Shown here one piece after another: positions 19,502 through 27,897 of a stretch of DNA of 64,000 bases (its first letter is position 1; every line of letters begins with the position of its first letter). The notes under the pieces were generated by a model. The model did not search any database and was not told the DNA's origin. It saw only the letters and a program-made list of their open reading frames with translations. Source of the stretch: Oscillospiraceae bacterium (lineage in GTDB: Bacteria > Bacillota > Clostridia > Oscillospirales > Ruminococcaceae); NCBI GenBank assembly GCA_017461565.1, contig JAFTXQ010000011.1, positions 62,001-126,000 on the forward strand, given 5' to 3'. The translations under genes and the position numbers were made by a program.

Positions 19502-19530
19502 TTGCTATAACCTCATAAAATCATTTTTTT

Positions 19531-19600
19531 GTAGGGACACAGCTCACCGTGTCCAAGAAAAAACGCCTTTTTTACGGACACGGCAAGCCGTGTCCCTACG
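19531..19600. repeat. GC-rich double-palindrome intergenic element
   Basis: Between ecfA and the methyltransferase lies GTAGGGACAC (19531-19540), repeated inversely as GTGTCCCTAC (19590-19599), so the whole region folds back on itself. Inside are two smaller palindromes, GGACAC...GTGTCC and GGACACGGC-AA-GCCGTGTCC. This resembles dispersed REP-like elements rather than a terminator, as no T-run follows on either strand. Confidence 0.65.
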
Positions 19601-19606
19601 AAATGA

Positions 19607-20473
19607 TCATTTAAATCTTACTATCGCTGTACTTCCGCAGGGTAGCGCCATTCCTGTCTGCTTTACGGGAAGCCCTATCTCCTCTGAAAGCACCTCGATA
19701 TCAAAGCGCTTGCCTACGGTCTGGTGCAGAAGATAGCTCATTACTGATGCTGAAAGACCTGTGGTATAGCTGTTAAGCAGGATAAACAGCGGCTTATCCG
19801 ACATAAGCTGAGTTATCATCGTCATAAGGTCGTAGATGTTATCCTCTAATCTCCACATCTCGCCGTTGGTTCCTCTGCCGTAGCTGGGAGGGTCGAGGAT
19901 TATTCCGTCATAGCGTGTGCCACGGCGTATCTCTCTGCCGATGAACTTCACCGCATCGTCAACTATCCAACGGATGGGCTTATCGGAAAGTCCCGAAAGC
20001 TTTGCGTTGGTCCTTGCCCAGTCAACCATGCCCTTTACGGCGTCGCAGTGGCATACCGAGGCTCCCGCCTTTGCGCAGGCGAGTGTAGCTCCGCCCGTAT
20101 ACGCAAACAGATTGAGCACGTTTATCGGACGGTCAGCCGCCTTTATCTCCTTCATGCAATAGTCCCAGTTTACCGCCTGCTCGGGAAAAAGTCCCGTGTG
20201 CTTGAAGCCTGTGGGCTTTACCATGAATGTGAGCTCGCCGTACTTTATCTGCCAGCTCTCAGGGAGCTTTCTGCGGTAATCCCAGCTTCCGCCGCCCGAA
20301 GAGGAGCGGTTATATTTTGCGTGGGCGCTGTGCCACTCGGGCGCCTCGCCCTCGCACTTCCAGATTATCTGCGGATCGGGACGGATAAGTGTCACATCGC
20401 CCCAACGCTCAAGGCGCTCTCCGTCGGAGGTGTCTATCAGGCAGTAGTCCTGCCACTTGTCGGAAATTCTCAT
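19607..20473 (-). CDS. Class I SAM-dependent rRNA methyltransferase-like protein
   Basis: A 288-residue methyltransferase of the RlmI/Methyltrans_SAM type. The SAM-binding Rossmann motif is VLNLFAYTGGATLACAKAGA (about residues 118-137), followed by an acidic strand CHCDAVKGMVDWARTN and the catalytic-type DPPSYGRG motif (D-P-P-x-F/Y) seen in RlmI and RlmK families. It lacks a PUA domain, so it is shorter than E. coli RlmI. The substrate is unknown. It lies 26 bp downstream of glmM. Confidence 0.8.
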   Translation of the reverse strand: MRISDKWQDYCLIDTSDGERLERWGDVTLIRPDPQIIWKCEGEAPEWHSAHAKYNRSSSGGGSWDYRRKLPESWQIKYGELTFMVKPTGFKHTGLFPEQAVNWDYCMKEIKAADRPINVLNLFAYTGGATLACAKAGASVCHCDAVKGMVDWARTNAKLSGLSDKPIRWIVDDAVKFIGREIRRGTRYDGIILDPPSYGRGTNGEMWRLEDNIYDLMTMITQLMSDKPLFILLNSYTTGLSASVMSYLLHQTVGKRFDIEVLSEEIGLPVKQTGMALPCGSTAIVRFK

Positions 20474-20498
20474 TTTATTATCCTCTGTATTATTTATA

Positions 20499-21851
20499 TC
20501 AGCACAGCGCAGCTCTTACCTCGTCTGCAATCTCGTTCGTAAGCCTGTTTACGAGCTCCTCATCGATGCCCTCAAGCATTACACGTACAAGCGGCTCTGT
20601 TCCGCTCTCACGCACCAGCACTCTGCCGCTGTCGCCAAGCTGTGCTTCCGCCTCGGCTATCTTAGCCATGATGGAGGGAGTCTCGCTCCACTTGCCCTTG
20701 CCCTGCTCGGTTATCTTTACGTTGACAAGAAGCTGAGGGTAGTCCTTAATATCCTTTACAAGCTGCGACAGCTTCATACCTGTTTCTTTCATCACTTTAA
20801 GGAGCATGGCTGCTGTGAGCTGTCCGTCACCTGTGGTGGCATAGTCCAGCAGGATGATGTGTCCCGACTGCTCGCCGCCGATGTTGTAGCCGTATTTCTG
20901 CATCTCCTCCAGCACATAGCGGTCGCCCACCTTTGCACACAGAGTATTTATTCCGTTCTGCTTCATGTAGTTATGGAAGCCGAGGTTGCTCATTACTGTA
21001 ACAACTGCGGTATCGCCCTTGAGCTGTCCCTTATCCTTGAGGTACTTTGCGATAACTGCGATTATCCTGTCGCCGTCAACAACGTTTCCGTCCTCGTCCA
21101 CTGCAAGGCAGCGGTCTGCATCGCCATCAAATGCGAAGCCTGCATCAAATCCGTTCTTTCTTACATAGCGGGCAAGCTTCTCGATGTGAGTAGAGCCGCA
21201 CTTATCATTGATATTGGTGCCGTCAGGAGTATTTGCGATGTAGCCGCCGTTTACTCCCAGTCCCGAGAAAAGCTTCTCGGCAGTTGCTGCGGAGCTGCCG
21301 TTTGCGCAATCAAAGCCGATATCCATGCCCGAAAGGTCAACATCAGCGCATTTTGTGATGTAGTTTATGTAATCATCCGCAGCATTTGAACGGCGCATGA
21401 TATTTCCTACCTCGGTCCCCTCACGGAGGATTATCTCCCCGGGACGGTCGAGGATAAGTGCCTCGATCTCTTCCTCGACGCTGTCGGGAAGCTTGAAGCC
21501 TTCGCCCGAGAACAGCTTGATACCGTTGTACTCAACACTGTTATGTGAAGCGGAGATCATTACGCCTGCATCCGCTCCGTAAGCCTTTACAAGATACGCC
21601 ACAGCTGGAGTGGGAACTACGCCCAGAAGCTCTGCCTGTGCGCCCACCGAAGCAAGACCCGCCGACAGGGCCGCTTCAAGGATACGTGAGGATACACGGG
21701 TATCCATTCCCACAAGTATACGAGGATGCGCCTTTCCGCTCTCCTTTGTAAGCACATAGGCAGCAGCTCTGCCTATCTGCATCGCCATCTCACAGGTAAG
21801 CTCGGTGATGGCTACTCCACGTGCACCGTCTGTTCCGAAAATTCTTGCCAT
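20499..21851 (-). CDS. glmM: Phosphoglucosamine mutase
   Basis: A 450-residue GlmM. It begins MARIFGTDGARGVA, has the phosphoserine loop ISASHNSVEYNGIKLFSG (Ser about residue 100), the metal-binding DGDADRCL and the substrate motif GEQSGHI, with the C-terminal phosphate site RESGTEPLVRVMLEG. It converts glucosamine-6-phosphate to glucosamine-1-phosphate for UDP-GlcNAc and the cell wall. It follows ruvB by 28 bp. Confidence 0.98.
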   Translation of the reverse strand: MARIFGTDGARGVAITELTCEMAMQIGRAAAYVLTKESGKAHPRILVGMDTRVSSRILEAALSAGLASVGAQAELLGVVPTPAVAYLVKAYGADAGVMISASHNSVEYNGIKLFSGEGFKLPDSVEEEIEALILDRPGEIILREGTEVGNIMRRSNAADDYINYITKCADVDLSGMDIGFDCANGSSAATAEKLFSGLGVNGGYIANTPDGTNINDKCGSTHIEKLARYVRKNGFDAGFAFDGDADRCLAVDEDGNVVDGDRIIAVIAKYLKDKGQLKGDTAVVTVMSNLGFHNYMKQNGINTLCAKVGDRYVLEEMQKYGYNIGGEQSGHIILLDYATTGDGQLTAAMLLKVMKETGMKLSQLVKDIKDYPQLLVNVKITEQGKGKWSETPSIMAKIAEAEAQLGDSGRVLVRESGTEPLVRVMLEGIDEELVNRLTNEIADEVRAALC

Positions 21852-21879
21852 AATATTTCCCCCAGATACTTAATTTATT

Positions 21880-22932
21880 TTATTCTAATGTCTGCTGCCC
21901 ATCCTTTAAGATACCTAAATGCTTATACGCAAGCGCTGTTGCGGTACGTCCACGGGGAGTCCTTGCAACAAAGCCCTGCTGCATGAGAAAAGGCTCGCAT
22001 ACCTCCTCAAGGGTAACGCTCTCCTCGCCAAGGGCGGAAGCAAGGGTTTCAAGTCCTACGGGGCCACCGTTGTAGCCCTTGATTATCATTTCAAGGAAGC
22101 GCTTGTCAAGGCTGTCAAGTCCAAGCTTATCGATCTCAAGGCGGTCAAGGGCGATATCCGCTATCTCACGGGTTATCTTACCGTCGCCAAGCACCTCGGC
22201 AAAGTCACGCACACGCTTTAAAAGGCGGTTCGCAATACGGGGTGTGCCTCTTGATCTGCGGGCTATCTCCATTGCGCCATCCCTTGTGCAGGGTATCGCA
22301 AGTATAACGGCCGAACGCTGCACGATATCACAAAGCTCCTCCGCATTGTAAAGCTCCAGTCGCTGTACGACGCCGAATCGGTCACGAAGCGGAGCCGAAA
22401 GCTGTCCCGAACGTGTCGTTGCGCCGATAAGCGTGAAATGCGGCAGATCGATACGTATAGAACGTGCCGAGGGTCCGTTTCCCATGATGATATCAAGCAC
22501 ATAGTCCTCCATCGCAGGATAGAGTATCTCCTCCACCTGACGGGAAAGACGGTGTATCTCATCGATAAACAGCACATCGTTAGGCTGCAGATTTGTCAGC
22601 AGTGCCGCAAGATCACCTGCCTTCTCGATCGCAGGGCCCGAGGTAACACGGATATTTACACCCATTTCGTTTGCGATAATGCAGGAGAGTGTTGTCTTAC
22701 CGAGTCCGGGAGGTCCGTACAACAGCACATGGTCAAGGCACTCGCCACGCTTTTTGGCGGCCTCTATGTATACAGCCATGTTTTCCTTTACCTTTTCCTG
22801 TCCGATATACTCGGAAAGGACTTTCGGGCGCAGGCTGTATTCTATATCGGTATCTGCTGCATTATATTCAGGTTCTACGATCCTGCCACTCGGTGTTTCG
22901 AACAGACCGTCTGAATTATTCATTTCCAGCAT
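21880..22932 (-). CDS. ruvB: Holliday junction branch-migration ATPase RuvB
   Basis: About 350 residues. AAA+ domain with Walker [15 protein letters not shown] and Walker [17 protein letters not shown], arginine-finger area [10 protein letters not shown], and C-terminal winged helix [16 protein letters not shown] / [25 protein letters not shown], all typical of RuvB. Three in-frame ATGs are possible (22941, 22932, 22923); 22932 is chosen because AAGGA lies 8 nt before it. It overlaps the TPR gene end, whose stop is at 22918-22916, so translation is probably coupled. Confidence 0.97.
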   Translation of the reverse strand: MLEMNNSDGLFETPSGRIVEPEYNAADTDIEYSLRPKVLSEYIGQEKVKENMAVYIEAAKKRGECLDHVLLYGPPGLGKTTLSCIIANEMGVNIRVTSGPAIEKAGDLAALLTNLQPNDVLFIDEIHRLSRQVEEILYPAMEDYVLDIIMGNGPSARSIRIDLPHFTLIGATTRSGQLSAPLRDRFGVVQRLELYNAEELCDIVQRSAVILAIPCTRDGAMEIARRSRGTPRIANRLLKRVRDFAEVLGDGKITREIADIALDRLEIDKLGLDSLDKRFLEMIIKGYNGGPVGLETLASALGEESVTLEEVCEPFLMQQGFVARTPRGRTATALAYKHLGILKDGQQTLE

Positions 22933-23815
22933 CGCTATCATCCTTTTCTATATATCTGTAATACTCATGCGGCAGATCGTTGCCCGAACATTCATCGGCA
23001 TTATTGAATTTGAATATGGCAGTTATCCTTGCAGAAAGCTGCGCAGGCTGCTCATACCCGCAGAGTATACTCTTTTCATAATTCTCACGGCACTTTTCTT
23101 CATTGCCTTCCATTGCGTATATCACAGCAAGCTCGGAAAAGACCAACGGGTGATTTTCCTGTATTCTCAGGAGCTGCTCAAGATGATCTATCGCCTTTTC
23201 CGTCTCGCCTCGCACCATGCAGATCTTTGCCAGACTGTAATACGAATATCCGTGATTCGGGTCGTACCGCAGCGCCTGTTCAAAGCAATATATCGCCTTG
23301 TCAAGCTTGCCGTCAACATAATAGGCGTGACCAAGCCTCGACTGTGTCTCGGGGCTGTCGGGAGCATAATCCACTGCCTTTCTGAAGCACCACAAAAGCT
23401 TTGCACTGTCGTCATACAGCTCATAAACACGTATCAGCCACTCGGTACAAAACAGCTGATTCTGACGTATATCGGAAAGGTTGAGTGCCTTAATGAAATA
23501 CTCCTCGGCAACAGGATACTCTCCCTTTATAAAAGCACACACACCTTTATAGGCGATCCTTGCAACCTTGTCCTTCATGACAGCCTTCATACCGCCCCTG
23601 CCCATCGCCTTTATGGCGGTATGTCGCAGCTTTAATGTACTTATCAAAAAATACATGAAAACGCTGAGCAGCAGCACTGCAATAAAACAGACAAACGTCA
23701 TCATAAGCGCAAGCCCGTCACGCTGCCAGTCGCCGCACGTGAATATCAGAAACGTAAGGCATACAAGCCCCACGGCAGAGATAATAACGCCTGAAACAAG
23801 CTCTTCTTTTTTCAA
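22916..23815 (-). CDS. Membrane-anchored tetratricopeptide repeat protein between ruvA and ruvB
   Basis: A 299-residue protein with TTG as the only sensible start at 23815; the coding frame begins [20 protein letters not shown]. Two membrane helices (about 8-27 and 37-60) are followed by tandem TPR motifs, for example [22 protein letters not shown] and [21 protein letters not shown]. Such TPRs mediate protein contacts on the cytoplasmic face. It lies 27 bp after ruvA and overlaps ruvB. Its insertion inside the ruv operon is unusual; no link with recombination is shown by sequence. Confidence 0.85.
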   Translation of the reverse strand: MKKEELVSGVIISAVGLVCLTFLIFTCGDWQRDGLALMMTFVCFIAVLLLSVFMYFLISTLKLRHTAIKAMGRGGMKAVMKDKVARIAYKGVCAFIKGEYPVAEEYFIKALNLSDIRQNQLFCTEWLIRVYELYDDSAKLLWCFRKAVDYAPDSPETQSRLGHAYYVDGKLDKAIYCFEQALRYDPNHGYSYYSLAKICMVRGETEKAIDHLEQLLRIQENHPLVFSELAVIYAMEGNEEKCRENYEKSILCGYEQPAQLSARITAIFKFNNADECSGNDLPHEYYRYIEKDDSDAGNE

Positions 23816-23842
23816 CTGCTCCGCCCCCTATACAGGAAAATG

Positions 23843-24439
23843 TCAGTTTCCTAAATTCTTCAGCGCATATTTTATAATGTCCTCTACGGAAGCATCGGGA
23901 CTTACCCCTGCGATAGCCGCCTGCGCCTGCGGCATTCCAAAGCCGAGGACACACAATGCCGTCAGTGCTTCTGACACATTATTCCCGCCTGCAACGGCAG
24001 CAGGCTGCGCAGCAAAATCCACTGCGGAAATATGCTGCTCCTTTGCCACCTTATCCTTAAGCTCAAGCACGATGCGCTGGGCGGTCTTTGCGCCTATTCC
24101 CTGACAGCGTGTAAGCGTCTTGCTGTCGCCTGTTGTTATGCACAGCGCAAGCTTTGACGGTGTAAGGTCAGACAGGATCGAAAGCGCCGCTTTCGGACCG
24201 ACTCCCGAAACAGACAGAAGCTGTTTGAAGCAGGAAAGCTCCGCCGTATCGGCAAATCCGAACAGATCCACCGCATCCTCACGGACATGAAGATACGTAA
24301 AAAGCCTTGCTTCTCCGCTTGAGCCTATCTGCTTTAGCGTATTCATTGTAGTACGGCAGGCATAGCCTACACCCCCACATTCTATCACAGCCAGTGAAGG
24401 CTCGGTGTGGATTATCTCTCCTCTTACACTGTATATCAT
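23843..24439 (-). CDS. ruvA: Holliday junction DNA helicase subunit RuvA
   Basis: A 198-residue RuvA. N-terminal OB fold (MIYSVRGEIIHTEPSLAVIECGGVGYACR), helix-hairpin-helix LLSVSGVGPKAALSIL and CQGIGAKTAQRIVLELKDK, and a C-terminal RuvB-binding domain with VSEALTALCVLGFGMPQA. It overlaps ruvC by 4 bp. RuvA tetramers hold the four-way junction and load RuvB. Confidence 0.97.
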   Translation of the reverse strand: MIYSVRGEIIHTEPSLAVIECGGVGYACRTTMNTLKQIGSSGEARLFTYLHVREDAVDLFGFADTAELSCFKQLLSVSGVGPKAALSILSDLTPSKLALCITTGDSKTLTRCQGIGAKTAQRIVLELKDKVAKEQHISAVDFAAQPAAVAGGNNVSEALTALCVLGFGMPQAQAAIAGVSPDASVEDIIKYALKNLGN

Positions 24440-24951
24440 TGTTTCTTACCTTTCTCCATAGCGATTATCCGTGACAGCGCCGATCCGCTGGAATGTCCGT
24501 GGCATATTGCCAGCGCAACCGCATCGGCGGTATCATCAGGCCTGGGACACTCTTTAAGACGCAGTATGTTCTTTACCATCTCCTGCACCTGGTGCTTCTC
24601 CGCCCTGCCGTAGCCTACCACCGACTGCTTCACCTGAAGCGGTGTGTACTCGTATATCTCGATATTGCGCTGTGCTGCGGCAAGCATTATTACTCCCCTC
24701 GCCTGTGCAACGTCTATACCTGTTGTCTTGTTATTTGTAAAATACAGACGCTCTATCGACATACAATCGGGCTTGAACATATCAAGCAGGCTGCACATAT
24801 CATCATATATCTCAGTAAGGCGCTTATCAAAGGGAACTCCTGCCTCAGTTGTTATCGCACCGTAGTTCACGACAGAAAACACACTTTTATCATAGTCCAG
24901 CACACCATAACCCACGATGGCGTAGCCTGGGTCGATACCTAAAATACGCAT
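24436..24951 (-). CDS. ruvC: Crossover junction endodeoxyribonuclease RuvC
   Basis: A 171-residue RuvC. The catalytic acidic residues are recognisable in MRILGIDPGYAIVGYG (Asp7), SIERLYFTNNKTTG (Glu) and RPDDTADAVALAICHGH (Asp pair). It resolves Holliday junctions with RuvAB. Its start coincides with the stop of the upstream radical SAM gene (1-bp overlap). Confidence 0.98.
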   Translation of the reverse strand: MRILGIDPGYAIVGYGVLDYDKSVFSVVNYGAITTEAGVPFDKRLTEIYDDMCSLLDMFKPDCMSIERLYFTNNKTTGIDVAQARGVIMLAAAQRNIEIYEYTPLQVKQSVVGYGRAEKHQVQEMVKNILRLKECPRPDDTADAVALAICHGHSSGSALSRIIAMEKGKKQ

Positions 24952-25568
24952 TATGTATAGCTCTCGTTATCGGTGATATAGTGCCGCACACGGAGTGGTA
25001 TTCCCATGCTGTCGGCAAGCGACTGACAACGTGATATCTCGTCTTCGGATATGATATCCACCACAGTAAAAGCCACATTTCCGCAGACATTCTTCATCTC
25101 ACGGGCAAAATCAAGCATGATGTCAAAAGACTTCTCGCCGAAAGAGGGACGTGTTACCTCATTATAACGGCAGGCATCGGGAGCGTTAAGGCTTATGGAA
25201 ACACTGTCGATAAGCCCCTTTAATGAAGTGATGTCAAAATCGGGATGGATGAGCTTCACAAGTCCGTTTGAATTAAGACGGATACGCATATCGGAATTAT
25301 CCTTGATGTACTGCGCCACACGCACCATCATATCCGCACGCACGGTAGGCTCGCCGTAACCGCAGAACACCGCATCAGTAATGCCGCTCTTGTCAAAAGC
25401 CTCATAAGCGGCGATTATCTCCTCGTACGACGGCTCATGCTCAAGCCACAGGCTGTCGTTATCCTTTATAGAGTCGCCATTGTCCCTTAAACAGAACACA
25501 CAGCGGCAAGGACAGCCGTTGGTGATATTGATATACATTTTACCCTCAAATTTATAAAAAACTGTCAT
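24951..25568 (-). CDS. TatD-associated radical SAM protein
   Basis: About 205 residues from MTVFYKFEGKMYINITNGCPC. Cys19, Cys23 and Cys26 form the CX3CX2C cluster motif (NGCPCRCVFC). GYGEPTVR is the SAM-contact motif and LRLNSNGL the following strand. This short radical SAM protein resembles the TIGR04038 family usually encoded next to TatD nucleases, here placed with ruvC. An AGGTG site 6 nt upstream supports ATG at 25568 over the GTG at 25577. Reaction unknown. It is the first gene of the long leftward block. Confidence 0.8.
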   Translation of the reverse strand: MTVFYKFEGKMYINITNGCPCRCVFCLRDNGDSIKDNDSLWLEHEPSYEEIIAAYEAFDKSGITDAVFCGYGEPTVRADMMVRVAQYIKDNSDMRIRLNSNGLVKLIHPDFDITSLKGLIDSVSISLNAPDACRYNEVTRPSFGEKSFDIMLDFAREMKNVCGNVAFTVVDIISEDEISRCQSLADSMGIPLRVRHYITDNESYT

Positions 25569-25603
25569 TGTACACACCTACCCAGTATATATTTAATCAT
25601 TTT

Positions 25604-25632
25604 ATTATATCACTATATTACGGATTTGTCAA
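25604..25632 (-). promoter_or_regulatory. Consensus sigma-A promoter of the radical SAM-ruvC block
   Basis: Minus-strand TTGACA (25632-25627) and TATAAT (25609-25604) with a 17-bp spacer: a perfect vegetative promoter about 45 bp upstream of the first gene. No comparable promoter is seen in the short gaps down to 10.86 kb. Confidence 0.9.
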
Positions 25633-25691
25633 ATATTTTTACTTCAATATGTACAAATTTAACGAATTAATTTATTGTTCATAACAAAACA

Positions 25692-25728
25692 ACAAAACAG
25701 CCGCCTTTGACCAGCGTCAAGGACGGCT
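25692..25728 (-). terminator. Intrinsic terminator of the GNAT gene
   Basis: Stem AGCCGTCCTTGAC/GTCAAAGGCGGCT with a GCTG loop (25699-25728, small internal mismatch) is followed on the minus strand by GTTTTGTTGTTTTG, just after the GNAT stop at 25734. Confidence 0.8.
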
Positions 25729-25733
25729 ATAAT

Positions 25734-26282
25734 TCATTTTACGGTCTTTTTATATATTTCACGATACAGAACATCTCTTACAACATTATACTCAGCCTCG
25801 GAAAGCGTCTTGGGCGAGGACATTATCACAAGCGGCACCTCGCTCTCACCATCGGACATTGCTGGCTGCAGATAATCGAAGTCATTCAGTGCAAAGCCAA
25901 GCCGCTGATAAAACGCTATCCTGCGTGCGGCTATTGCGCTGTCACTGGGCGGCTCTGCCTCGAGCACCAGGCATTGCTCCCCGACGATATGCCTAAGCTC
26001 TGACATCAATCCTGCACCTATTCCCTGTCCACGAAGCTCGGGCGTCACAGCAAAATGCTCGATATATACAAATCCGTCAAGCTCCCAATAATTGATAAAG
26101 CCCTTAATTCCATCGGGACAATAGCATAAGCTGTGAAACCGGATGTCTTCAAACTCCTCAAGATGTTTTGCAAAGCTCCAATGCTCGCATTTCGGGAACG
26201 ACATCTCAATAAGCTGATAATATTGCAAAAACAGCTCTTTGCTCAACTTTTTGCCGGTGTCGAATACTTTGATATCATTCAT
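25734..26282 (-). CDS. GNAT family N-acetyltransferase
   Basis: About 182 residues from MNDIKVFDTGKKLSK. The acetyl-CoA motif is EHFAVTPELRGQGIGAGLMSEL (R-G-x-G-I-G), followed by LVLEAEPPSDSAIAARRIAFYQRLGFALND, the usual C-terminal GNAT helix and turn. An AGGAG site 8 nt upstream of 26282 supports this start rather than ATG at 26324. The target is unknown. It is transcribed alone, divergent from the sigK-type gene and closed by a terminator. Confidence 0.85.
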   Translation of the reverse strand: MNDIKVFDTGKKLSKELFLQYYQLIEMSFPKCEHWSFAKHLEEFEDIRFHSLCYCPDGIKGFINYWELDGFVYIEHFAVTPELRGQGIGAGLMSELRHIVGEQCLVLEAEPPSDSAIAARRIAFYQRLGFALNDFDYLQPAMSDGESEVPLVIMSSPKTLSEAEYNVVRDVLYREIYKKTVK

Positions 26283-26381
26283 TTTATCAACTCCTGTTAA
26301 TATAATATCACCTGGACAATCCAATATACAGTAATTTCGTACAGGCGCAAGCTAATAGAATTAGGTCGGGAGGGATATCGT

Positions 26382-27083
26382 ATGTTCAACTTATTTCTAC
26401 AACTGGCGCTTGAAAATATGCTCTTTCTTGGTCTTCATCTCGATGGGAGAAATATGTTCCCGAAACAGCTTTCCAAAAAGGAAGAGGAAGAAGTGATAAA
26501 GCTGATTGCAAACGGAGATACTGCTGCACGTGACAAGCTTATTGAACACAACCTGCGTCTTGTCGCTTATATCGTAAACAAAAATTACCCTGAATCCTAT
26601 GAACAGGACGACCTTATTTCTATCGGTACGATAGGACTTATCCGTGCCGCTGAGACATTCGATTACAGCAAGGGACACCATTTTTCCACTTATGCTTCGA
26701 AGTGTATAGATAATCAGATAAAAATGTATTTCCGCAAGATAAAGCACCAGCTTACCGAGGTTTCCATCAGCGACCCGATAGATTCAGACGCTGAGGGCAA
26801 CGCACTCACGCTTGCTGATATTTGCAGTTCTGACATCAACGTCGAAGAAGATGTCATGCTTAAGATAAACTCCGAGAAGCTGTATCGCTTCATTGAGGAG
26901 GAGCTTGACGACCGAGAGCGGGAGATAATTGCGAAACGCTACGGTATCCCAGACAAGGACGGTCGGGTATGCAAGCCGCTCACACAGCGTGAGATCGCCA
27001 AGGAGCTTAAAATTTCACGGTCGTACATCTCAAGGATAGAGAAACGGGCTCTTGAAAAACTTAAAGGAAGGTTTGAAGCATGA
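26382..27083 (+). CDS. sigK: Sporulation-type RNA polymerase sigma factor, pro-sigma-K-like
   Basis: A 233-residue sigma-70 family protein. A hydrophobic N-terminal pro-segment (FNLFLQLALENMLFLGLHLDG) precedes FPKQLSKKEEEE, matching the pro-sigma-K layout in which this segment is removed by SpoIVFB. Region 2 is LIEHNLRLVAYIVNK / DLISIGTIGLIRAAETFD; region 4 is LTQREIAKELKISRSYISRIEKRALEKL. The gene is continuous, with no skin-type interruption. GGGAGG lies about 7 nt before the start. Alternatives are another sporulation sigma of the E/K group. Confidence 0.85.
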   Translation: MFNLFLQLALENMLFLGLHLDGRNMFPKQLSKKEEEEVIKLIANGDTAARDKLIEHNLRLVAYIVNKNYPESYEQDDLISIGTIGLIRAAETFDYSKGHHFSTYASKCIDNQIKMYFRKIKHQLTEVSISDPIDSDAEGNALTLADICSSDINVEEDVMLKINSEKLYRFIEEELDDREREIIAKRYGIPDKDGRVCKPLTQREIAKELKISRSYISRIEKRALEKLKGRFEA

Positions 27084-27187
27084 CAAAAGTCGATAGCCAC
27101 GAAATTACAAGTCAATTATAGCACTAACTTATACATAAGTCAATTTTCCGGAATTACCACAGAAATATGGCTTTATGTACATTACAA

Positions 27188-27245
27188 TATAGTCAACAAT
27201 TAAGCAGATACCTCATACTGAAGTATCTGCCTGTTGTTGACTATA
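27188..27245. terminator. Long stem-loop between sigK and the small-protein pair
   Basis: TATAGTCAACAA (27188-27199) pairs perfectly with TTGTTGACTATA (27234-27245), and inside it GCAGATAC (27204-27211) pairs with GTATCTGC (27223-27230). It lies between convergent genes and may terminate both, but has only weak T-tracts. Confidence 0.55.
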
Positions 27246-27269
27246 CAATATCTTTAACTCGACAGATTC

Positions 27270-27473
27270 TCAAAGCAACTCATCGTCATCATCAAATGCA
27301 CCCTGGCTGCCCAACATTCCGCCTAAGAGCATCTGATCATCAAAGGAGAAATTGCCTGTTCCTGCCGCAATGCCTGCAGCCTTGTAAGGATCAGGCTTTC
27401 CGTTCTCATCCTTGCTGCACTCAATAATACCCTGCATAGTGATCGCTTTCAGCATTTCATCAAAAAATCCCAT
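27270..27473 (-). CDS. Small acidic hypothetical protein
   Basis: A 67-residue protein starting MGFFDEMLKAITMQGIIECS and ending in an acidic tail FDDDDELL. It is rich in Gly and Ala in the middle (KAAGIAAGTGNFSFDDQMLLGGMLGSQG). AAGGA lies 8 nt before ATG at 27473; the in-frame ATG at 27482 would sit directly on the AAAGG site and is not preferred. It follows the 42-residue membrane peptide gene by 37 bp. No family recognised. Confidence 0.6.
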   Translation of the reverse strand: MGFFDEMLKAITMQGIIECSKDENGKPDPYKAAGIAAGTGNFSFDDQMLLGGMLGSQGAFDDDDELL

Positions 27474-27510
27474 GTTATTCATCCTTTCAATTAATCAGTT
27501 CAGATATACG

Positions 27511-27639
27511 TCACACCTCAGTGCTGCCCTCAGGGATAAAAAGACATATTACTATCGAAATAAGATAGATAGGAAACATAATGATCATCAATGCGAATAC
27601 TATCACCCCTAAGTCTTGTTCCAAACGACTGCCTTTCAT
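27511..27639 (-). CDS. Small single-pass membrane peptide, 42 residues
   Basis: A short gene with a strong AGGAGG site 7 nt before ATG at 27639. The product begins MKGSRLEQDLGVIVFALM and has one strongly hydrophobic helix (about 11-36, with Ile, Leu, Val and Phe) and a short polar end IPEGSTEV. It is upstream of the acidic small protein in a likely two-gene unit. No family recognised; the strong ribosome site and membrane helix support reality. Confidence 0.55.
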   Translation of the reverse strand: MKGSRLEQDLGVIVFALMIIMFPIYLISIVICLFIPEGSTEV

Positions 27640-27853
27640 AATCGATCCTCCTGAATTAAATCTGTTTGCCACCGGTTTCTTCGGTAGCTTTCTTTGTCTT
27701 GATTATATTTTATCATACTATATGGGCGGTTTTCAGGACAGTTATAGTGTTTTCGCAATTTGTTACGCTATTTTTGTACTTAATTTGTAGATTTCGAATA
27801 GATTCTCAAAGATCTGCCGCTTCATCCGCATCGTCCTCCCCTGCTACAGAAAC

Positions 27854-27887
27854 AAAAAATGAGCTGTCTGATCACAGCTCATTTTTT
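27854..27887. terminator. Bidirectional terminator below the HIRAN gene
   Basis: AAAAAATGAGCTGT (27854-27867) and ACAGCTCATTTTTT (27874-27887) pair over 14 bp around a 6-nt loop. It lies 11 bp after the HIRAN gene stop and, by its T/A tracts, works on both strands. Confidence 0.85.
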
Positions 27888-27897
27888 TGCAATAATA

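Noticed and set aside
20457-21389. 310-residue open frame on the plus strand
   Set aside because: Antisense to glmM; the opposite strand encodes all GlmM motifs.
26382-27083. Skin-type element interrupting sigK
   Set aside because: The gene is one continuous frame with no recombinase nearby.
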